64,000 bases of DNA from Streptomyces sp. NBC_01262 (GCF_036226365.1 NZ_CP108462.1:3824501-3888500), one strand, 5' to 3'; counted from the first letter of the stretch, positions 26,461-35,972 are shown. Numbers and translations are program-made. Notes: generated by a model not told the origin, from the letters alone.

Positions 26461-27717
26461 ATGCCCGCAGACCTCGCTGTCATCGGACTCGGCCACACCG
26501 GACTCCCCCTCGCGCAGGCGGCCACCGCCGCCGGGCTCGGCGTCATCGGCTACGACACCCACGCCCCCACCGTCGAAGCCGTCAACGCCGGCCGCGTCCC
26601 CTCCGGCGCCCTGTCCGCCGCCGACGTACGCCGGATGCTCGCCGGCGGCTTCCGGGCCACCGCCGACCCGGTCGCGCTGGGCCGGGTCCGCACCGCCGTG
26701 ATCTGCGCGCCGACGCCGCTGGGCGAGGACCGCGTGCTGGACCTGACGGCGGTCGGGGCCGCCGCCCGTACGCTCGCCGCGCAACTGCGTCCGCACACCA
26801 CCGTCGTACTCGAATCGGCCGCCTACCCCGGCACCACCGAGGGCTTCCTCCGGCCGATCCTGGAGGAATCCGGCCTGCGCGCAGGCCGCGATTTCCACCT
26901 CGCCTACTCCCCGGGGCGCGCAGACCCCGGCAACCGGGACTTCACCCTCGCCAACACCCCCAAGGTGATCGGCGGCCTCACCCCCGCCTGCACCGAGGCC
27001 GCCGCCGCCTTCTACGGGCGCTTCACCGAACGCGTCGTGCGCGCGCGGGGTCTGCGCGAGGCGGAGACCGTCAAGCTGCTGGAGACCAACTTCCGGTACG
27101 TCAACATCGCCCTGGCCAACGAGATGGCGGTCTTCTGCCACGACGTCGGCGTCGACATCTGGGACGTCATCCGCTGCGCCGAGACCAAGCCCTTCGGCTT
27201 CCACGCCTTCCGCCCCGGCCCCGGCGTCGGCGGCCACGGCGTCCCCCTGGACCCCAACTACCTCTCCTACCAGGGCCGCGTCCTCGGACACCCCCTGCGC
27301 ATGGTCGAGTTGGCGCAGGAAGTCAACACGCGCATGCCGCGTTACGTCGTCCAGCGCGCTGCTGCCCTCCTCAACGAGCACGGCAAATCCCTGCGCGGCG
27401 CGCGCGTACTGCTGCTCGGCGTCACCTACAAGGCCGACCTCGCCGACCAGGAGGGCGCCCCCGCCCGCGAGATCGCCGCGAAACTCATCGAACTGGGCGC
27501 ACAGATCGGCTACCACGACCCGTACGCCCCCCAATGGCGCGTCCTGGACCGCCCGATCCCCCGCGCCGACTCCCTCTGGGAGGCGGCCGCCGACGCCGAC
27601 CTGACGGTGCTGCTCCAGCACCACCGCACGTACGACCTCCAGGGCCTGGCCGTGAAGGCCCAGCTCCTGCTGGACACCCGCGGCGCGACCCCGGTGGGGG
27701 CGGCGGCGCGGCTGTGA
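26461..27717 (+). CDS. UDP-sugar dehydrogenase family protein lacking the catalytic Cys
   Basis: 418 aa, GGAGAGGG upstream. N-terminal Rossmann motif AVIGLGHTGLPLA, the central dimerisation helix ETVKLLETNFRYVNIALANEM, and the C-terminal LLGVTYKADLADQEGAP domain match the WecC/TuaD group (UDP-ManNAc or UDP-Glc 6-dehydrogenases). In those enzymes the motif GxGGHC supplies the nucleophilic Cys; here it is GPGVGGHGVPLDPNYL, with Gly260 in its place. Full oxidation to the uronic acid would normally require that Cys, so the enzyme may be inactive, stop at the aldehyde, or have another role. It lies beside the polysaccharide operon, convergent to it. Confidence 0.85.
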   Translation: MPADLAVIGLGHTGLPLAQAATAAGLGVIGYDTHAPTVEAVNAGRVPSGALSAADVRRMLAGGFRATADPVALGRVRTAVICAPTPLGEDRVLDLTAVGAAARTLAAQLRPHTTVVLESAAYPGTTEGFLRPILEESGLRAGRDFHLAYSPGRADPGNRDFTLANTPKVIGGLTPACTEAAAAFYGRFTERVVRARGLREAETVKLLETNFRYVNIALANEMAVFCHDVGVDIWDVIRCAETKPFGFHAFRPGPGVGGHGVPLDPNYLSYQGRVLGHPLRMVELAQEVNTRMPRYVVQRAAALLNEHGKSLRGARVLLLGVTYKADLADQEGAPAREIAAKLIELGAQIGYHDPYAPQWRVLDRPIPRADSLWEAAADADLTVLLQHHRTYDLQGLAVKAQLLLDTRGATPVGAAARL

Positions 27718-27753
27718 GCCTGCCCCGGCCCGGCCTCCGGCCCGGCCCCCGGC

Positions 27754-28536
27754 TCAGACGCCGCGGTTGCGCAGCCGCAGCCGCAGCGGGACGAGCGCGG
27801 ACTCCAACTGCGTGGACAGGCTCATCTTGGAGACGCCCTCGGTGCGCTCCTCGAAGCGGATCGGGATCTCGACACCGTTGTGCCCGCGCCGGACGGCGAG
27901 GAACTTCAGTTCCACCTGGAAGCTGTAGCCCGCGCTGTCGAGGGTGGCCAGACCGACATCATGCAGCGTCTGCGCGCGCCAGAGGTTGAAGCCCGCGGTG
28001 ATGTCGCGGATCTTGACGTCGAGGATCGCGCGCGCGTAGCGGTTGGCGAAGCGGGACAGGATCTGGCGGTGCCGGCCCCAGTCCTCGTCCAGCGAGCCGC
28101 CGTCGACATACCGGCTGCCGACGACGAAGCCGGCGCCGGTGGACAGCGCGGTGCCGAGCATCTGCGGTACGACATCGGCGGGATGGCTGCCGTCCGCGTC
28201 CATCTGGACCACGAACTCCGCGCCCTCGTCCAGCGCGGCGGACATGCCGGCCGCGTAGGCCCGGCCCAGTCCGTCCTTGGCGGTGCGGTGCAGGACACTC
28301 ATCCGGTTGCGACCGCCGGTGTTGGCCTTCTCCGCGAGTTCCGCGGCGATCCGCCCGGTGCCGTCGGGGCTGTTGTCGTCGACGATCTTCAGATGCAGGC
28401 CCGCGAGCGGGAGGCCGAGCACGATCTCGGCCATGCGCGGCAGATTGGCCGCCTCGTTGTAGGTCGGCATGACAACCGTGATGGGTACGTCCCCCCAGGG
28501 CGCGGGGATCCGCGCCGCCGTCTCCGGTGTGTTCAC
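27754..28536 (-). CDS. Polyprenyl-phosphate sugar synthase (DPM1-like GT2)
   Basis: 260 aa, GTG start with GAGGAGAG 5 nt upstream. GT2 fold with VVMPTYNEAANLPRM, DDNSPDGTG, the metal-binding MDADGSHP and SRYVDGGS, as in dolichol-phosphate mannose synthases. No C-terminal membrane domain is present. It would transfer mannose or glucose from a nucleotide donor to polyprenyl phosphate at the inner face of the membrane, giving the lipid-linked donor used by GT39/GT-C enzymes such as those encoded upstream. The start overlaps the stop of the UDP-glucose dehydrogenase gene (GTGA), and it is the last gene of the operon. Confidence 0.9.
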   Translation of the reverse strand: MNTPETAARIPAPWGDVPITVVMPTYNEAANLPRMAEIVLGLPLAGLHLKIVDDNSPDGTGRIAAELAEKANTGGRNRMSVLHRTAKDGLGRAYAAGMSAALDEGAEFVVQMDADGSHPADVVPQMLGTALSTGAGFVVGSRYVDGGSLDEDWGRHRQILSRFANRYARAILDVKIRDITAGFNLWRAQTLHDVGLATLDSAGYSFQVELKFLAVRRGHNGVEIPIRFEERTEGVSKMSLSTQLESALVPLRLRLRNRGV

Positions 28537-29873
28537 TGTCTCTCCTCGTTCGGAAGGGCCGGTTTTCGCGTCCGGCCCAATGCGTGGAATGACCATCCGG
28601 CGGCCGTCCAGCGCTTCTCGTCGAGGGCCCCCCGGCCGTCGACGATCCGCGGCTGGACGGTGCTGCGAGCCAGCTCCGCCGGGTCAAGGTCCCGGAACTC
28701 CTGCCATTCGGTCAGGTGCAGTACGACATCGGCCCCCCGCATCGCGTCCTTCGCGGACACCGTGTACCCGAGCACCGGGTACGCCTTGCGGGCGTTGTCC
28801 ATGGCCTCGGGGTCGAACACGGTGACCTCCGCGCCCTCCAGATGGACGCGGGCGGCCACTTCAAGGGCCGGCGAGTCGCGGATGTCGTCGGAGTCGGGCT
28901 TGAAGGCCGCGCCGAGCACGGCCACCCGCTTCCCGGCGAGCGACCCGCCGCACAGCTCACGCGCCAGGTCGAGGACCCTCTCCCGGCGCCGCAGGTTGAT
29001 CGCGTCGACCTCCCGGAGGAAGGCCAGCGACTCACCGGTCCCCAACTCGTCCGCGCGGGCGGCGAAGGCACGGATGTCCTTGGGCAGACAGCCCCCGCCG
29101 AAGCCGACCCCGGCCCGCAGGAAGCGGGCGCCGATCCGCTCGTCGTGACCGAGCGCGCGGGCCAGCACGGAGACGTCGCCACCAGCGGCCTCGCAGACCT
29201 CGGCCATGGCGTTGACGAACGAGATCTTGGTGGCCAGGAAGGCGTTGGCCGCCGTCTTGACCAGTTCCGCGGTCGGGAAGTCCGCCGTCACCACCGGCGT
29301 GCCCGCCTCGATCACGGCCGCGTACACCTCGCGCAGAATCGTTTCTGCTGTCTCGCTCTCGACTCCGAGCACCAGCCGGTCCGGCCTCAGCGTGTCCCGT
29401 ACGGCGAAACCCTCCCGGAGGAACTCCGGGTTCCAGGCCAACTCGGCCCCCGCCGGCAGCCGCCCCGCCAGCCGCCGCGCCGTCCCCACCGGAACGGTCG
29501 ACTTGCCGACCACCAGCGCGCCCGGGCCCACATGCGCCGCAAGCGCCTCCACGGCCGCGTCGACATACGTCATGTCGGCGGCACCGGAGTCGGTGTCCTT
29601 GCGCTGCGGCGTCCCCACACACACGAAGTGCACCCGGCCGAAGGCCGCCGCCTCCTCGTACGACGTGGTGAACCGCAGCCGCCCGGACCCTGTGTGCCTG
29701 CCCAGCAGCTCCGCCAGCCCGGGCTCGTGAAAGGGCACCCGGCCCGCGCTCAGCGCCGCGACCTTGCCGGGGTCGACGTCGACCCCCAGCACCTCGTGCC
29801 CGAGCTCGGCCATGCAGGCCGCATGGGTGGCACCGAGGTAGCCGGTGCCGATGACAGTGAGCCGCAAGGCCAT
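28533..29873 (-). CDS. UDP-glucose 6-dehydrogenase
   Basis: 446 aa, with AAAGGAGG close to the ATG. N-terminal NAD motif VIGTGYLGATHAA, VGKSTVPVGTA, EFLREGFAVRDTLRPDR, and the active-site segment FGGGCLPKDIRAF with catalytic Cys262. The C-terminal domain has LGAAFKPDSDDIRDSPAL. It makes UDP-glucuronic acid from UDP-glucose, presumably a precursor for the polysaccharide made by the operon. Unlike the divergent paralogue at 26461-27717 its Cys is present. It follows the GT-C gene after a 67-bp gap and overlaps the next gene by 4 bp. Confidence 0.93.
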   Translation of the reverse strand: MALRLTVIGTGYLGATHAACMAELGHEVLGVDVDPGKVAALSAGRVPFHEPGLAELLGRHTGSGRLRFTTSYEEAAAFGRVHFVCVGTPQRKDTDSGAADMTYVDAAVEALAAHVGPGALVVGKSTVPVGTARRLAGRLPAGAELAWNPEFLREGFAVRDTLRPDRLVLGVESETAETILREVYAAVIEAGTPVVTADFPTAELVKTAANAFLATKISFVNAMAEVCEAAGGDVSVLARALGHDERIGARFLRAGVGFGGGCLPKDIRAFAARADELGTGESLAFLREVDAINLRRRERVLDLARELCGGSLAGKRVAVLGAAFKPDSDDIRDSPALEVAARVHLEGAEVTVFDPEAMDNARKAYPVLGYTVSAKDAMRGADVVLHLTEWQEFRDLDPAELARSTVQPRIVDGRGALDEKRWTAAGWSFHALGRTRKPALPNEERQ

Positions 29874-29940
29874 GGCCTCCTTTCACGGCATACGTGATGT
29901 ACGGGACGTGGATGTACGGGACTTAACGGACGCGCGGAAC

Positions 29941-31494
29941 TCAACGGACGCGTTCGAGCAGCAGGACCCGGACGTTGGCCAGGTTGTCGGTATGGGCCAC
30001 CTTGAAGTACCTCTTCAGCGCAGTGGCGGTCCTGGCGCTCATGTCGGCGAAGGGCGTGCCGAGCTGCGAGGTGGACACCACCCACAGCCGGTCGGTACCG
30101 GCCAGGCACTTCACGGGCTCGGAGCACTCCAGGCCGCCGAAGCCGCCGATCTCCTGTGGCGTCCGGTACAGCAGCACATCCTTGGGCCGCCCGGTGTCAT
30201 GGCGCAGTTCGTAAGCCATCGCGCGGCGTTCGGACATCACCCCGGAGAATGCGATGCCGTCGCCCGCCTGCTGCTCCCGGGCCACGATTTGTGCCGCCTT
30301 CCGGTAGTCCGGCTCGATCGAGTCGTTCTTGCGGGCGATGGCGATACCCGGCTGGGCCTGCCAGCCGAAGGCCACCGCGGTGGCCAGTACGAGCAGCGCC
30401 CCGACCACCCGGCGTCCGGCGCCCGCGCGCGCGACGGCTTCCCCGGTCAGCGGCCCGGCGATGCGGGTGACGGCAGCAGCGGCAAGCAGCACCCAGGCCG
30501 GGACGGTGAACAGCAGATAGCGCGGCAGGAAGAGATGCAGCTGATCGGATGTCAGGTAGGTCAGGACCGGGGGCAGCAGCACCCACGGGGCGAGCAGCGC
30601 TGCGTACTTACGGGCCGCGAAGAGCCCGAGCACGCCGATTGCCATGATCGAGCCGCCGGTCACCCAGGAGCCGAAGAGCTCCTGCGGGTGCTCGACCAGG
30701 TCCTGGAAGGTGGGGTTGTTCCAGGCGATCTGGCCGCTCTGGCCGGATCCCGAGGCAAGCATCGGCAGTACGAAGGACACCCCGAAGGTCGCCGAGGCGG
30801 CGAACGCCCAGTGCGCGGTCCGGTCGCCGCCTCGTTTCGCCATGACGACCAGACCGAGATGGCCCGCCAGCACCGACAGTGACACCAGGTGGCTGTAGCC
30901 GACCAGCGGGATGCTGACGCCGTACAGCGCCCAGCGCTTGAGACTGGGCTGGTCCAGGGCCCGCAGCAGCAGCAACGTGGACAGCAGCGCGAAGGCCACC
31001 GCGAAGGCGTACGGTCGCACCTCCTCCCCGTACTGGATCACGGTCGGGACGACGGCGAACAGCAACCCGGCCAGCAGCCCGGTCCGCAAGGTGAACATCC
31101 GCCGTCCGACGAGCCCGAGCAGGCCCGCCGCCACGGCCATGGCGCCCGCAGCCGGAATACGCATCGCGGTCGGCGAGGTGCCGAAGGCCGAGACCCACAG
31201 GTGCATCACGATGTAGTACGGCGCGAAGACCACATCGATGTTCTTGATGAGCGCGCCGAGATCCCCGAAGGAGAGCGTGGCTGCCCACCAGGTGGCGTGC
31301 TCGTCGCGCCACAACTGCCGGTCGCCGATGCCCCTCAGTGAGAAGGCGAGCGCCACGGCGGCCGGCAGCAGGAAGACCAGTGCGGTGCTCGCCGGTCTGT
31401 GGCCGCTGCCGGGGTGGGAGGGACCGTGTCCGGATGCGGCGGCGTCCGGGTCGTCCTGGTCGGTGTCCGGGGCGGCGCGGTCGGTGACGGTCAT
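29941..31494 (-). CDS. GT39/GT-C-like membrane glycosyltransferase (copy 1 of a duplicated gene)
   Basis: 517 aa. An Asp/Pro-rich N-tail, then about ten or more hydrophobic segments. The first extracytoplasmic loop has the acidic pair in LWRDEHATWW, the position of the catalytic Asp/Glu in GT-C enzymes that use polyprenyl-phosphate sugars. The C-terminal soluble part ends ANVRVLLLERVR. The 36255-37820 gene is a close paralogue in both protein and DNA. The ATG overlaps the stop of the upstream GT39 gene by 4 bp. Likely adds a sugar outside the membrane; donor and acceptor are unknown. Confidence 0.82.
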   Translation of the reverse strand: MTVTDRAAPDTDQDDPDAAASGHGPSHPGSGHRPASTALVFLLPAAVALAFSLRGIGDRQLWRDEHATWWAATLSFGDLGALIKNIDVVFAPYYIVMHLWVSAFGTSPTAMRIPAAGAMAVAAGLLGLVGRRMFTLRTGLLAGLLFAVVPTVIQYGEEVRPYAFAVAFALLSTLLLLRALDQPSLKRWALYGVSIPLVGYSHLVSLSVLAGHLGLVVMAKRGGDRTAHWAFAASATFGVSFVLPMLASGSGQSGQIAWNNPTFQDLVEHPQELFGSWVTGGSIMAIGVLGLFAARKYAALLAPWVLLPPVLTYLTSDQLHLFLPRYLLFTVPAWVLLAAAAVTRIAGPLTGEAVARAGAGRRVVGALLVLATAVAFGWQAQPGIAIARKNDSIEPDYRKAAQIVAREQQAGDGIAFSGVMSERRAMAYELRHDTGRPKDVLLYRTPQEIGGFGGLECSEPVKCLAGTDRLWVVSTSQLGTPFADMSARTATALKRYFKVAHTDNLANVRVLLLERVR

Positions 31495-33203
31495 TGCTTC
31501 ACCCAGATCCGGTAGGTCGTCGACCCGTAGTCGTCGGTGGAGTGCAGGACGGTCAGCAGCCGGTACTTGGCGTTGCCGCGCAGCGCGCCGGTGATGGCCT
31601 GGTCGGCCTCAGGAGTGACTCCGCCGCTCAGTACGATCGCGTCGAAGTGGCCTTCCCGCACAGCGGCCTTGAAGCCGTCGTTGCCGGTGTGGCGCTCGCC
31701 GTCCTTGTCGGTGTAGTCGATCCCGAAGGTGCTCTTCCACTGCTTCCAGCCGGTCACGTCACGCAGGTAGTAGGCCGGGATCTCGAACTCCTCGGCGAGA
31801 TAGGTCCCGCCCTTCCCCTGCCCGGTGACCACCTTGCGCATGGCGGCGACCATCTGTGTGGAGTCCGGCGGATGGTAGAGCGACTGCGTCTGCGCCATCC
31901 CCGTGACGAGCGCGGCGACCCAGACCATGATGCCGAGCTGCGGGTAGCGGAAGTGGGCGCCCATCAGCCGGTTGATGCCCAGACCCGCCATCGGCGCGGC
32001 GAAGAACAGGCCGAATCCGACGTGCTTGAAGAGCGAGATGTCGTCGTGCAGGTGGGCCTGGTAGGCGGGCGCCAGCAGCGCCGTTCCGCACATCAGCAGC
32101 CCCAGCGCCGTACGCCGAAGCCGCCCGGGCGTATCCCCGAGAGCCCACGGCATCTCGCCCATCCTGGCCCGGCGGATGTAGTCGATCGCGCCGCCGACCG
32201 CGACCAGCAGCATCACCCCGCCCCACTCGGCACTGCGCCGGAACACCGACAGTGCGGAGTCCGTGCCGTGCGCACGACCTGTCGTGGTGAAGCCGATGCC
32301 GTCGAGGGAGCCGCTGAGATACGCGACCGAGCCGAGCAGCAGCACGATGCCCACGCCGAGCAGCAGCCCGCGGACCATGGCCCGGGCACCCCGGTAGGGA
32401 TAGGCCGACAGCACCGCGAGCACCACCAGCGCCGGCAGATACAGCGCCGCGGCGTACTTGACGGCCGGCGCGAGCGCGGCGGCCGGCACGGCGAGCAGCA
32501 CCAGCGCCGGGTGCGAGCGCCCGGTCCGTACGATGATCCACGCGGCGCAGGCGAGCAGGAACAGCGCCAGTGCGTCGAAGGTCGCGAAGTTGCCCAGGAA
32601 CACGGTCGATTCGAGGACCGAGAAAAGCGCGGCGGCGGCCAGCGCGGCGCGCTGGTTGAACAGCCGGCTGGTCACTCCGTACAGCAGCACCGTGGTGCTG
32701 AGCGTGAAGACGAGGCTGACCAGCCGGACCGCTGCCAGCCCGCCGACCGAGTCGACGGCTGCGGCAAGCACCGGGTAGAGCATCGGATGGCCGGAGAAGT
32801 AGCCGGAGAAGTCGGTGGGCGGCGCGGTGCCGTCCAGCAGCTGACCGATCTGGTAGTGGCCGGAGGCGATGTACAGCGCCTCGTCGACGAAGGCCCGGCC
32901 CTGCAGCCGTAGCGAGAGTCCGGCTTGCACCAGGAGGATGCACAGCACGATTCCGCGGCTGATCCAGGTGGCGCGCCGGGTGTCGACCGCCCAGGCGGAC
33001 ACCGGGACTTCCGGGACCACGTATCCGGGTGTTGCGGGCTCCGGCTCCGGCACGGGTTCCGGGTCGAAGCCAGGACCGTAGCCGTAGCCGTAGCCGTTGC
33101 CGTAGTCCGGGGCGGGGGCGGGCACAGGGGCGTACTGCCACTGCGGGTGCTGGTATTCGTGCTGCTCGTGCTGCTCGTGCTGCTGCTCGTTGGTTCCGGC
33201 CAT
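31491..33203 (-). CDS. GT39-family membrane glycosyltransferase
   Basis: 570 aa from an ATG with GGAAG upstream (a GTG one codon earlier would overlap the preceding stop as GTGA). The cytoplasmic N-tail is repetitive: Gln/Glu/His (EQHEQHE), then YGNGYGYGYG. The membrane part has FVDEALYIASGHY in the first loop, with the Asp-Glu pair expected of PMT/ArnT-like GT39 enzymes, and about ten further helices. A C-terminal soluble domain contains FEIPAYYLRDVTGW. Coupled to the GH26 gene upstream and the second GT-C gene downstream. Function as lipid-phosphate-sugar-dependent transferase is inferred. Confidence 0.82.
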   Translation of the reverse strand: MAGTNEQQHEQHEQHEYQHPQWQYAPVPAPAPDYGNGYGYGYGPGFDPEPVPEPEPATPGYVVPEVPVSAWAVDTRRATWISRGIVLCILLVQAGLSLRLQGRAFVDEALYIASGHYQIGQLLDGTAPPTDFSGYFSGHPMLYPVLAAAVDSVGGLAAVRLVSLVFTLSTTVLLYGVTSRLFNQRAALAAAALFSVLESTVFLGNFATFDALALFLLACAAWIIVRTGRSHPALVLLAVPAAALAPAVKYAAALYLPALVVLAVLSAYPYRGARAMVRGLLLGVGIVLLLGSVAYLSGSLDGIGFTTTGRAHGTDSALSVFRRSAEWGGVMLLVAVGGAIDYIRRARMGEMPWALGDTPGRLRRTALGLLMCGTALLAPAYQAHLHDDISLFKHVGFGLFFAAPMAGLGINRLMGAHFRYPQLGIMVWVAALVTGMAQTQSLYHPPDSTQMVAAMRKVVTGQGKGGTYLAEEFEIPAYYLRDVTGWKQWKSTFGIDYTDKDGERHTGNDGFKAAVREGHFDAIVLSGGVTPEADQAITGALRGNAKYRLLTVLHSTDDYGSTTYRIWVKQ

Positions 33204-34228
33204 CACTGCTTCCGTACGTCGAAGCCGAAGTCACCGGCTGTGGCGAGTCGCTTGAACTCGGCGAGGGCCAGCGGGCTGGCCTGGATCCGCCAGTCGGCAC
33301 GCTTGGTGATGTTGAACCAGATGAAACCGAGGAGGTCCGGATCGTCCTCGACGCCCTTGAAGAGGTTCCGTACGTCCGCGCGGCGACGTTCACCGGGCTC
33401 GGAGGAGGTCTCGGTGATGATGAGGGGCTTGTCGGTGAAGCGGCGGATCTGCTTCACCGTCGGTCCGTAGAGGGTGTCGAAGGTGCTGGCACCGGTGAGG
33501 GTCCAGTAGCCGACCACGCCGACCCAGTCCACATACGCGTCACCCGGCCACAGAGGCTTGAGCTTCACCGTGGGCACCGGGTTGACGACATTGGGGCTCC
33601 ACGTCCAGATGACGTTGGTGGTCCCCTCCTCCTGGAAGAGGTCGTGAATGTGCCGCCAGGCCTTCACGAAGTCCGCGGGCTTGGTCTTCTTGGTGCCCCA
33701 GGCGTACCAGTGGCCGTTCATCTCATGGCCGAAGCTCAACGCGACCGGTGCGTTGGCCTCGCGTACGGCGGCCGCGTAGCTCTTGATGTAGTCGTCCTGC
33801 GAGCCGTCGGCGATCTTCGCGACGGAGGGCGTGAAGGGTTCCCAGGAGACATAGAGCAGTGCCCCGGACTTGAGGGCGTTCTTGGCGCCCTCGACGTTGA
33901 AGCCGTCTCCCCACGCGGAGTACGACGCGATGATGTTGGGCTGCTTGCCGACCAGGTCGGCGAAGTTGTTCACCGGATTCAGCGAGGAGGGAGCACCGTT
34001 CACCGCCACCCCGAGGTACTTCTTGTCCGGGTGGATCAGTGGGGTCACGTCGTACGCCGGCTCCTGGTCGCCCTCGGCGGACTGCGCGCCGCTCGACGAG
34101 GACGACGAACCGTCGCCGGAGGTGGCGATGCCCGGGGCCGTGGACCCACTCGTGCAGGCGGTCAGCGACACCATCAGTCCGAGGAGGAGCCCAGCGGTGG
34201 CGCGACGTGCGAAGTGCGGCCAGGTCAT
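33203..34228 (-). CDS. GH26-like glycoside hydrolase lipoprotein
   Basis: 341 aa. The signal peptide ends in a lipobox SLTAC with Cys25, then a Ser-rich tether (SSSSSSGAQ). The catalytic region shows GHEMNGHWYAWG with the acid/base Glu and LIITETSS with the nucleophile Glu, the GH26 (beta-mannanase/glucanase) pattern; WTWSPN and WPGDAYVDWVGV also match. It would sit on the outer face of the membrane. Its coupling (ATGA) to the polysaccharide synthase gene suggests it trims or releases the polymer, the role that BcsZ-type cellulases play for cellulose (inference). Confidence 0.88.
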   Translation of the reverse strand: MTWPHFARRATAGLLLGLMVSLTACTSGSTAPGIATSGDGSSSSSSGAQSAEGDQEPAYDVTPLIHPDKKYLGVAVNGAPSSLNPVNNFADLVGKQPNIIASYSAWGDGFNVEGAKNALKSGALLYVSWEPFTPSVAKIADGSQDDYIKSYAAAVREANAPVALSFGHEMNGHWYAWGTKKTKPADFVKAWRHIHDLFQEEGTTNVIWTWSPNVVNPVPTVKLKPLWPGDAYVDWVGVVGYWTLTGASTFDTLYGPTVKQIRRFTDKPLIITETSSEPGERRRADVRNLFKGVEDDPDLLGFIWFNITKRADWRIQASPLALAEFKRLATAGDFGFDVRKQ

Positions 34229-35853
34229 GCGGCGATCTCACTCACTGCTTGTGCACGCGGCTGCACCAGAACGCGGGCGACCACGAGGATGTAGAACAGC
34301 CCGGAGGCCAGGACGAGGGCGAAGTCCGGCGGGTAGCCGTGCAGCAGTCGCCATACGGCGGCGCCCACCCAGACCACGGCGGTGCCACCGCTCCACGCCC
34401 ACAGGCCGACCCAGAACCGCCGGGTCTTGTTCTTCTTCGCGCCGGAGGATCCGGTGGGCTGCCAGCCCATGCGCTGCTTGCGCAGGATGTCCCAGATGGC
34501 GAAGAAGTGCGCCCAGCCGTACATCAGCCGGGCGGCCCAGGCCTCCAGACGGTAGGGAGACTTGTGCCACAACGGGAAGATCACCGCGGTGTAGACGATG
34601 CTGGGCAGCACCATCAGCAGATGGTCGACCTTGAGCTTGTCCGGCATGGCCAGCAGCAGCACGATCGGGATGACAGGCGCGGCGAAGGTGAACAGGGCCG
34701 TGTGGATGTAGTAGAAGAAGCCGGACAGATAGCACAGCCGGCTGGAGAACCGGATCCGCGCGTCCCAGAACTTCTTGCTGCCGAGCAGGCTCATCGAGCC
34801 CGAGCACCAGCGGTACTGCTGGTTGAAGAAGGCGCCCGCACTGTCCGGGCACACCCCGGTCGACACCGCGATCGGCACATAGCGCAGGTCCCAGCCCAGG
34901 CCCCGCAGATCGAAACCGGTGTGCACATCCTCGGAGTGCTCGATCAGGGTGGTACCGCCGTTGCTCTCCAGGGCCTCCCGGCGGTACACCGCACAGCTGC
35001 CGACGCAGATCGCGCCGTCGCTGCCCTGCCTGGACACCTGGACGGAGCGGTAGAAGAGCTCCTGCACGGCGCCCGCACCGCGCTCGATCCAGTTCTGCGA
35101 GTCCAGAACACGGAAGTACTGCGGGGACTGGACGATGCCGACCCGCTCGTCCGTCTCCATGTACGGCAGCAGCTCCTCCAGCAGATCGGCGCGCGGCGTG
35201 AAGTCGGCGTCGAGGATGAGGACGTACTTGCCGTCGGACTGCCCGAAGCCGAAGTGCAGATTGCCGGCCTTCTTGAACCAGCCACGGTTCGGGCGGGTGC
35301 CGTATCTGAAGCCGAAGTCCTCCGCCATCGCCGCCAGCTCGGGGCTCGCGCCGTCGTCGAGGACGAAGGGCATGCAATAGCCGGGATATCGGTCGACCAT
35401 CGCCCGCACGTGGCTCCAGGTGTTGTGCAGCACCTCGATCGGCTCGCCGCACACCGGCAGGAAGACGTCCACCGTGGGATACACCTCGGGACGCCAGCTG
35501 CGCACCAGCGCCTTGTGGGCCTTGAGGTCGAAGTCCGGGGTGAAGCCGTTCACCCGCAGGGAGATCAGGTAGTAGATGACGGTGAACACCAGCGGCGGCG
35601 CGTACAACCACAGCAACGGGTTGGACTGCGCGAGCTTGTACTGGCTGAAGGCCAGGCAGCAGAAGCTGATCACCGAGCTGACGGTCAGCACCCACAGGTG
35701 ACGCCGTGCGTACGCGTACTTCTCGCCGTCGGACGGCGGCTCCGGCAGCAGCCCGAGCTGCGCCACCCTCGACTTCTCCGCCGCACGCCGCCGGCTCATC
35801 GGCTGGCCCTGCGCCCGGTGCCCGCCCGTGTGGGCAGGCTGAATTGCACTCAT
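34225..35853 (-). CDS. Cellulose-synthase-like processive glycosyltransferase (GT2)
   Basis: 542 aa. Two N-terminal transmembrane helices (LWVLTVSSVISFCCLAF, WLYAPPLVFTVIYYLISL) precede the GT2 domain. The processive D,D,D,QxxRW set is complete: DDGASPE, DADFTPR, SEDVHTGF and QQYRW. At least four C-terminal helices follow. No PilZ domain is present, so direct c-di-GMP control is not indicated. It should polymerise a beta-linked chain and extrude it through its own channel. First gene of the operon; the conserved promoter/leader at 35854-35972 precedes it. The product could be a mannan, glucomannan or uronic-acid polymer; not decidable here. Confidence 0.92.
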   Translation of the reverse strand: MSAIQPAHTGGHRAQGQPMSRRRAAEKSRVAQLGLLPEPPSDGEKYAYARRHLWVLTVSSVISFCCLAFSQYKLAQSNPLLWLYAPPLVFTVIYYLISLRVNGFTPDFDLKAHKALVRSWRPEVYPTVDVFLPVCGEPIEVLHNTWSHVRAMVDRYPGYCMPFVLDDGASPELAAMAEDFGFRYGTRPNRGWFKKAGNLHFGFGQSDGKYVLILDADFTPRADLLEELLPYMETDERVGIVQSPQYFRVLDSQNWIERGAGAVQELFYRSVQVSRQGSDGAICVGSCAVYRREALESNGGTTLIEHSEDVHTGFDLRGLGWDLRYVPIAVSTGVCPDSAGAFFNQQYRWCSGSMSLLGSKKFWDARIRFSSRLCYLSGFFYYIHTALFTFAAPVIPIVLLLAMPDKLKVDHLLMVLPSIVYTAVIFPLWHKSPYRLEAWAARLMYGWAHFFAIWDILRKQRMGWQPTGSSGAKKNKTRRFWVGLWAWSGGTAVVWVGAAVWRLLHGYPPDFALVLASGLFYILVVARVLVQPRAQAVSEIAA

Positions 35854-35972
35854 CTCTCAAAACCCCCCGGGCAAGACGCCCGTTTTACCCCCACCAGGAC
35901 TCAGCCAAACCATCCATCAGGCGAACAGTCGGTCGAGTCCCGAGAGCTTATATGAGGATTTCAAGAGTGTCA
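35854..35972 (-). promoter_or_regulatory. Promoter/leader block A of the polysaccharide operon
   Basis: Reading on the minus strand: TGACACTC (35972-35965), 10 nt, CATAT (35954-35950), then a leader containing GTTTGGCTGAG, GGTGGGGGTAAAAC, a small CGGGC/GCCCG hairpin (35868-35882) and TTGAGAG directly before the ATG. The same elements in the same order precede the GT-C paralogue at 37820. The conservation is seen directly; whether the boxes are -35/-10 elements or regulator sites is open, because their spacing is short for a vegetative promoter. Confidence 0.55.

Noticed and set aside
35854..35972. Known riboswitch class (c-di-GMP, c-di-AMP, cobalamin) in the duplicated leader
   Set aside because: The leader is short and lacks the conserved cores of these classes; the GGTGGG and GGCTG boxes alone are not diagnostic.
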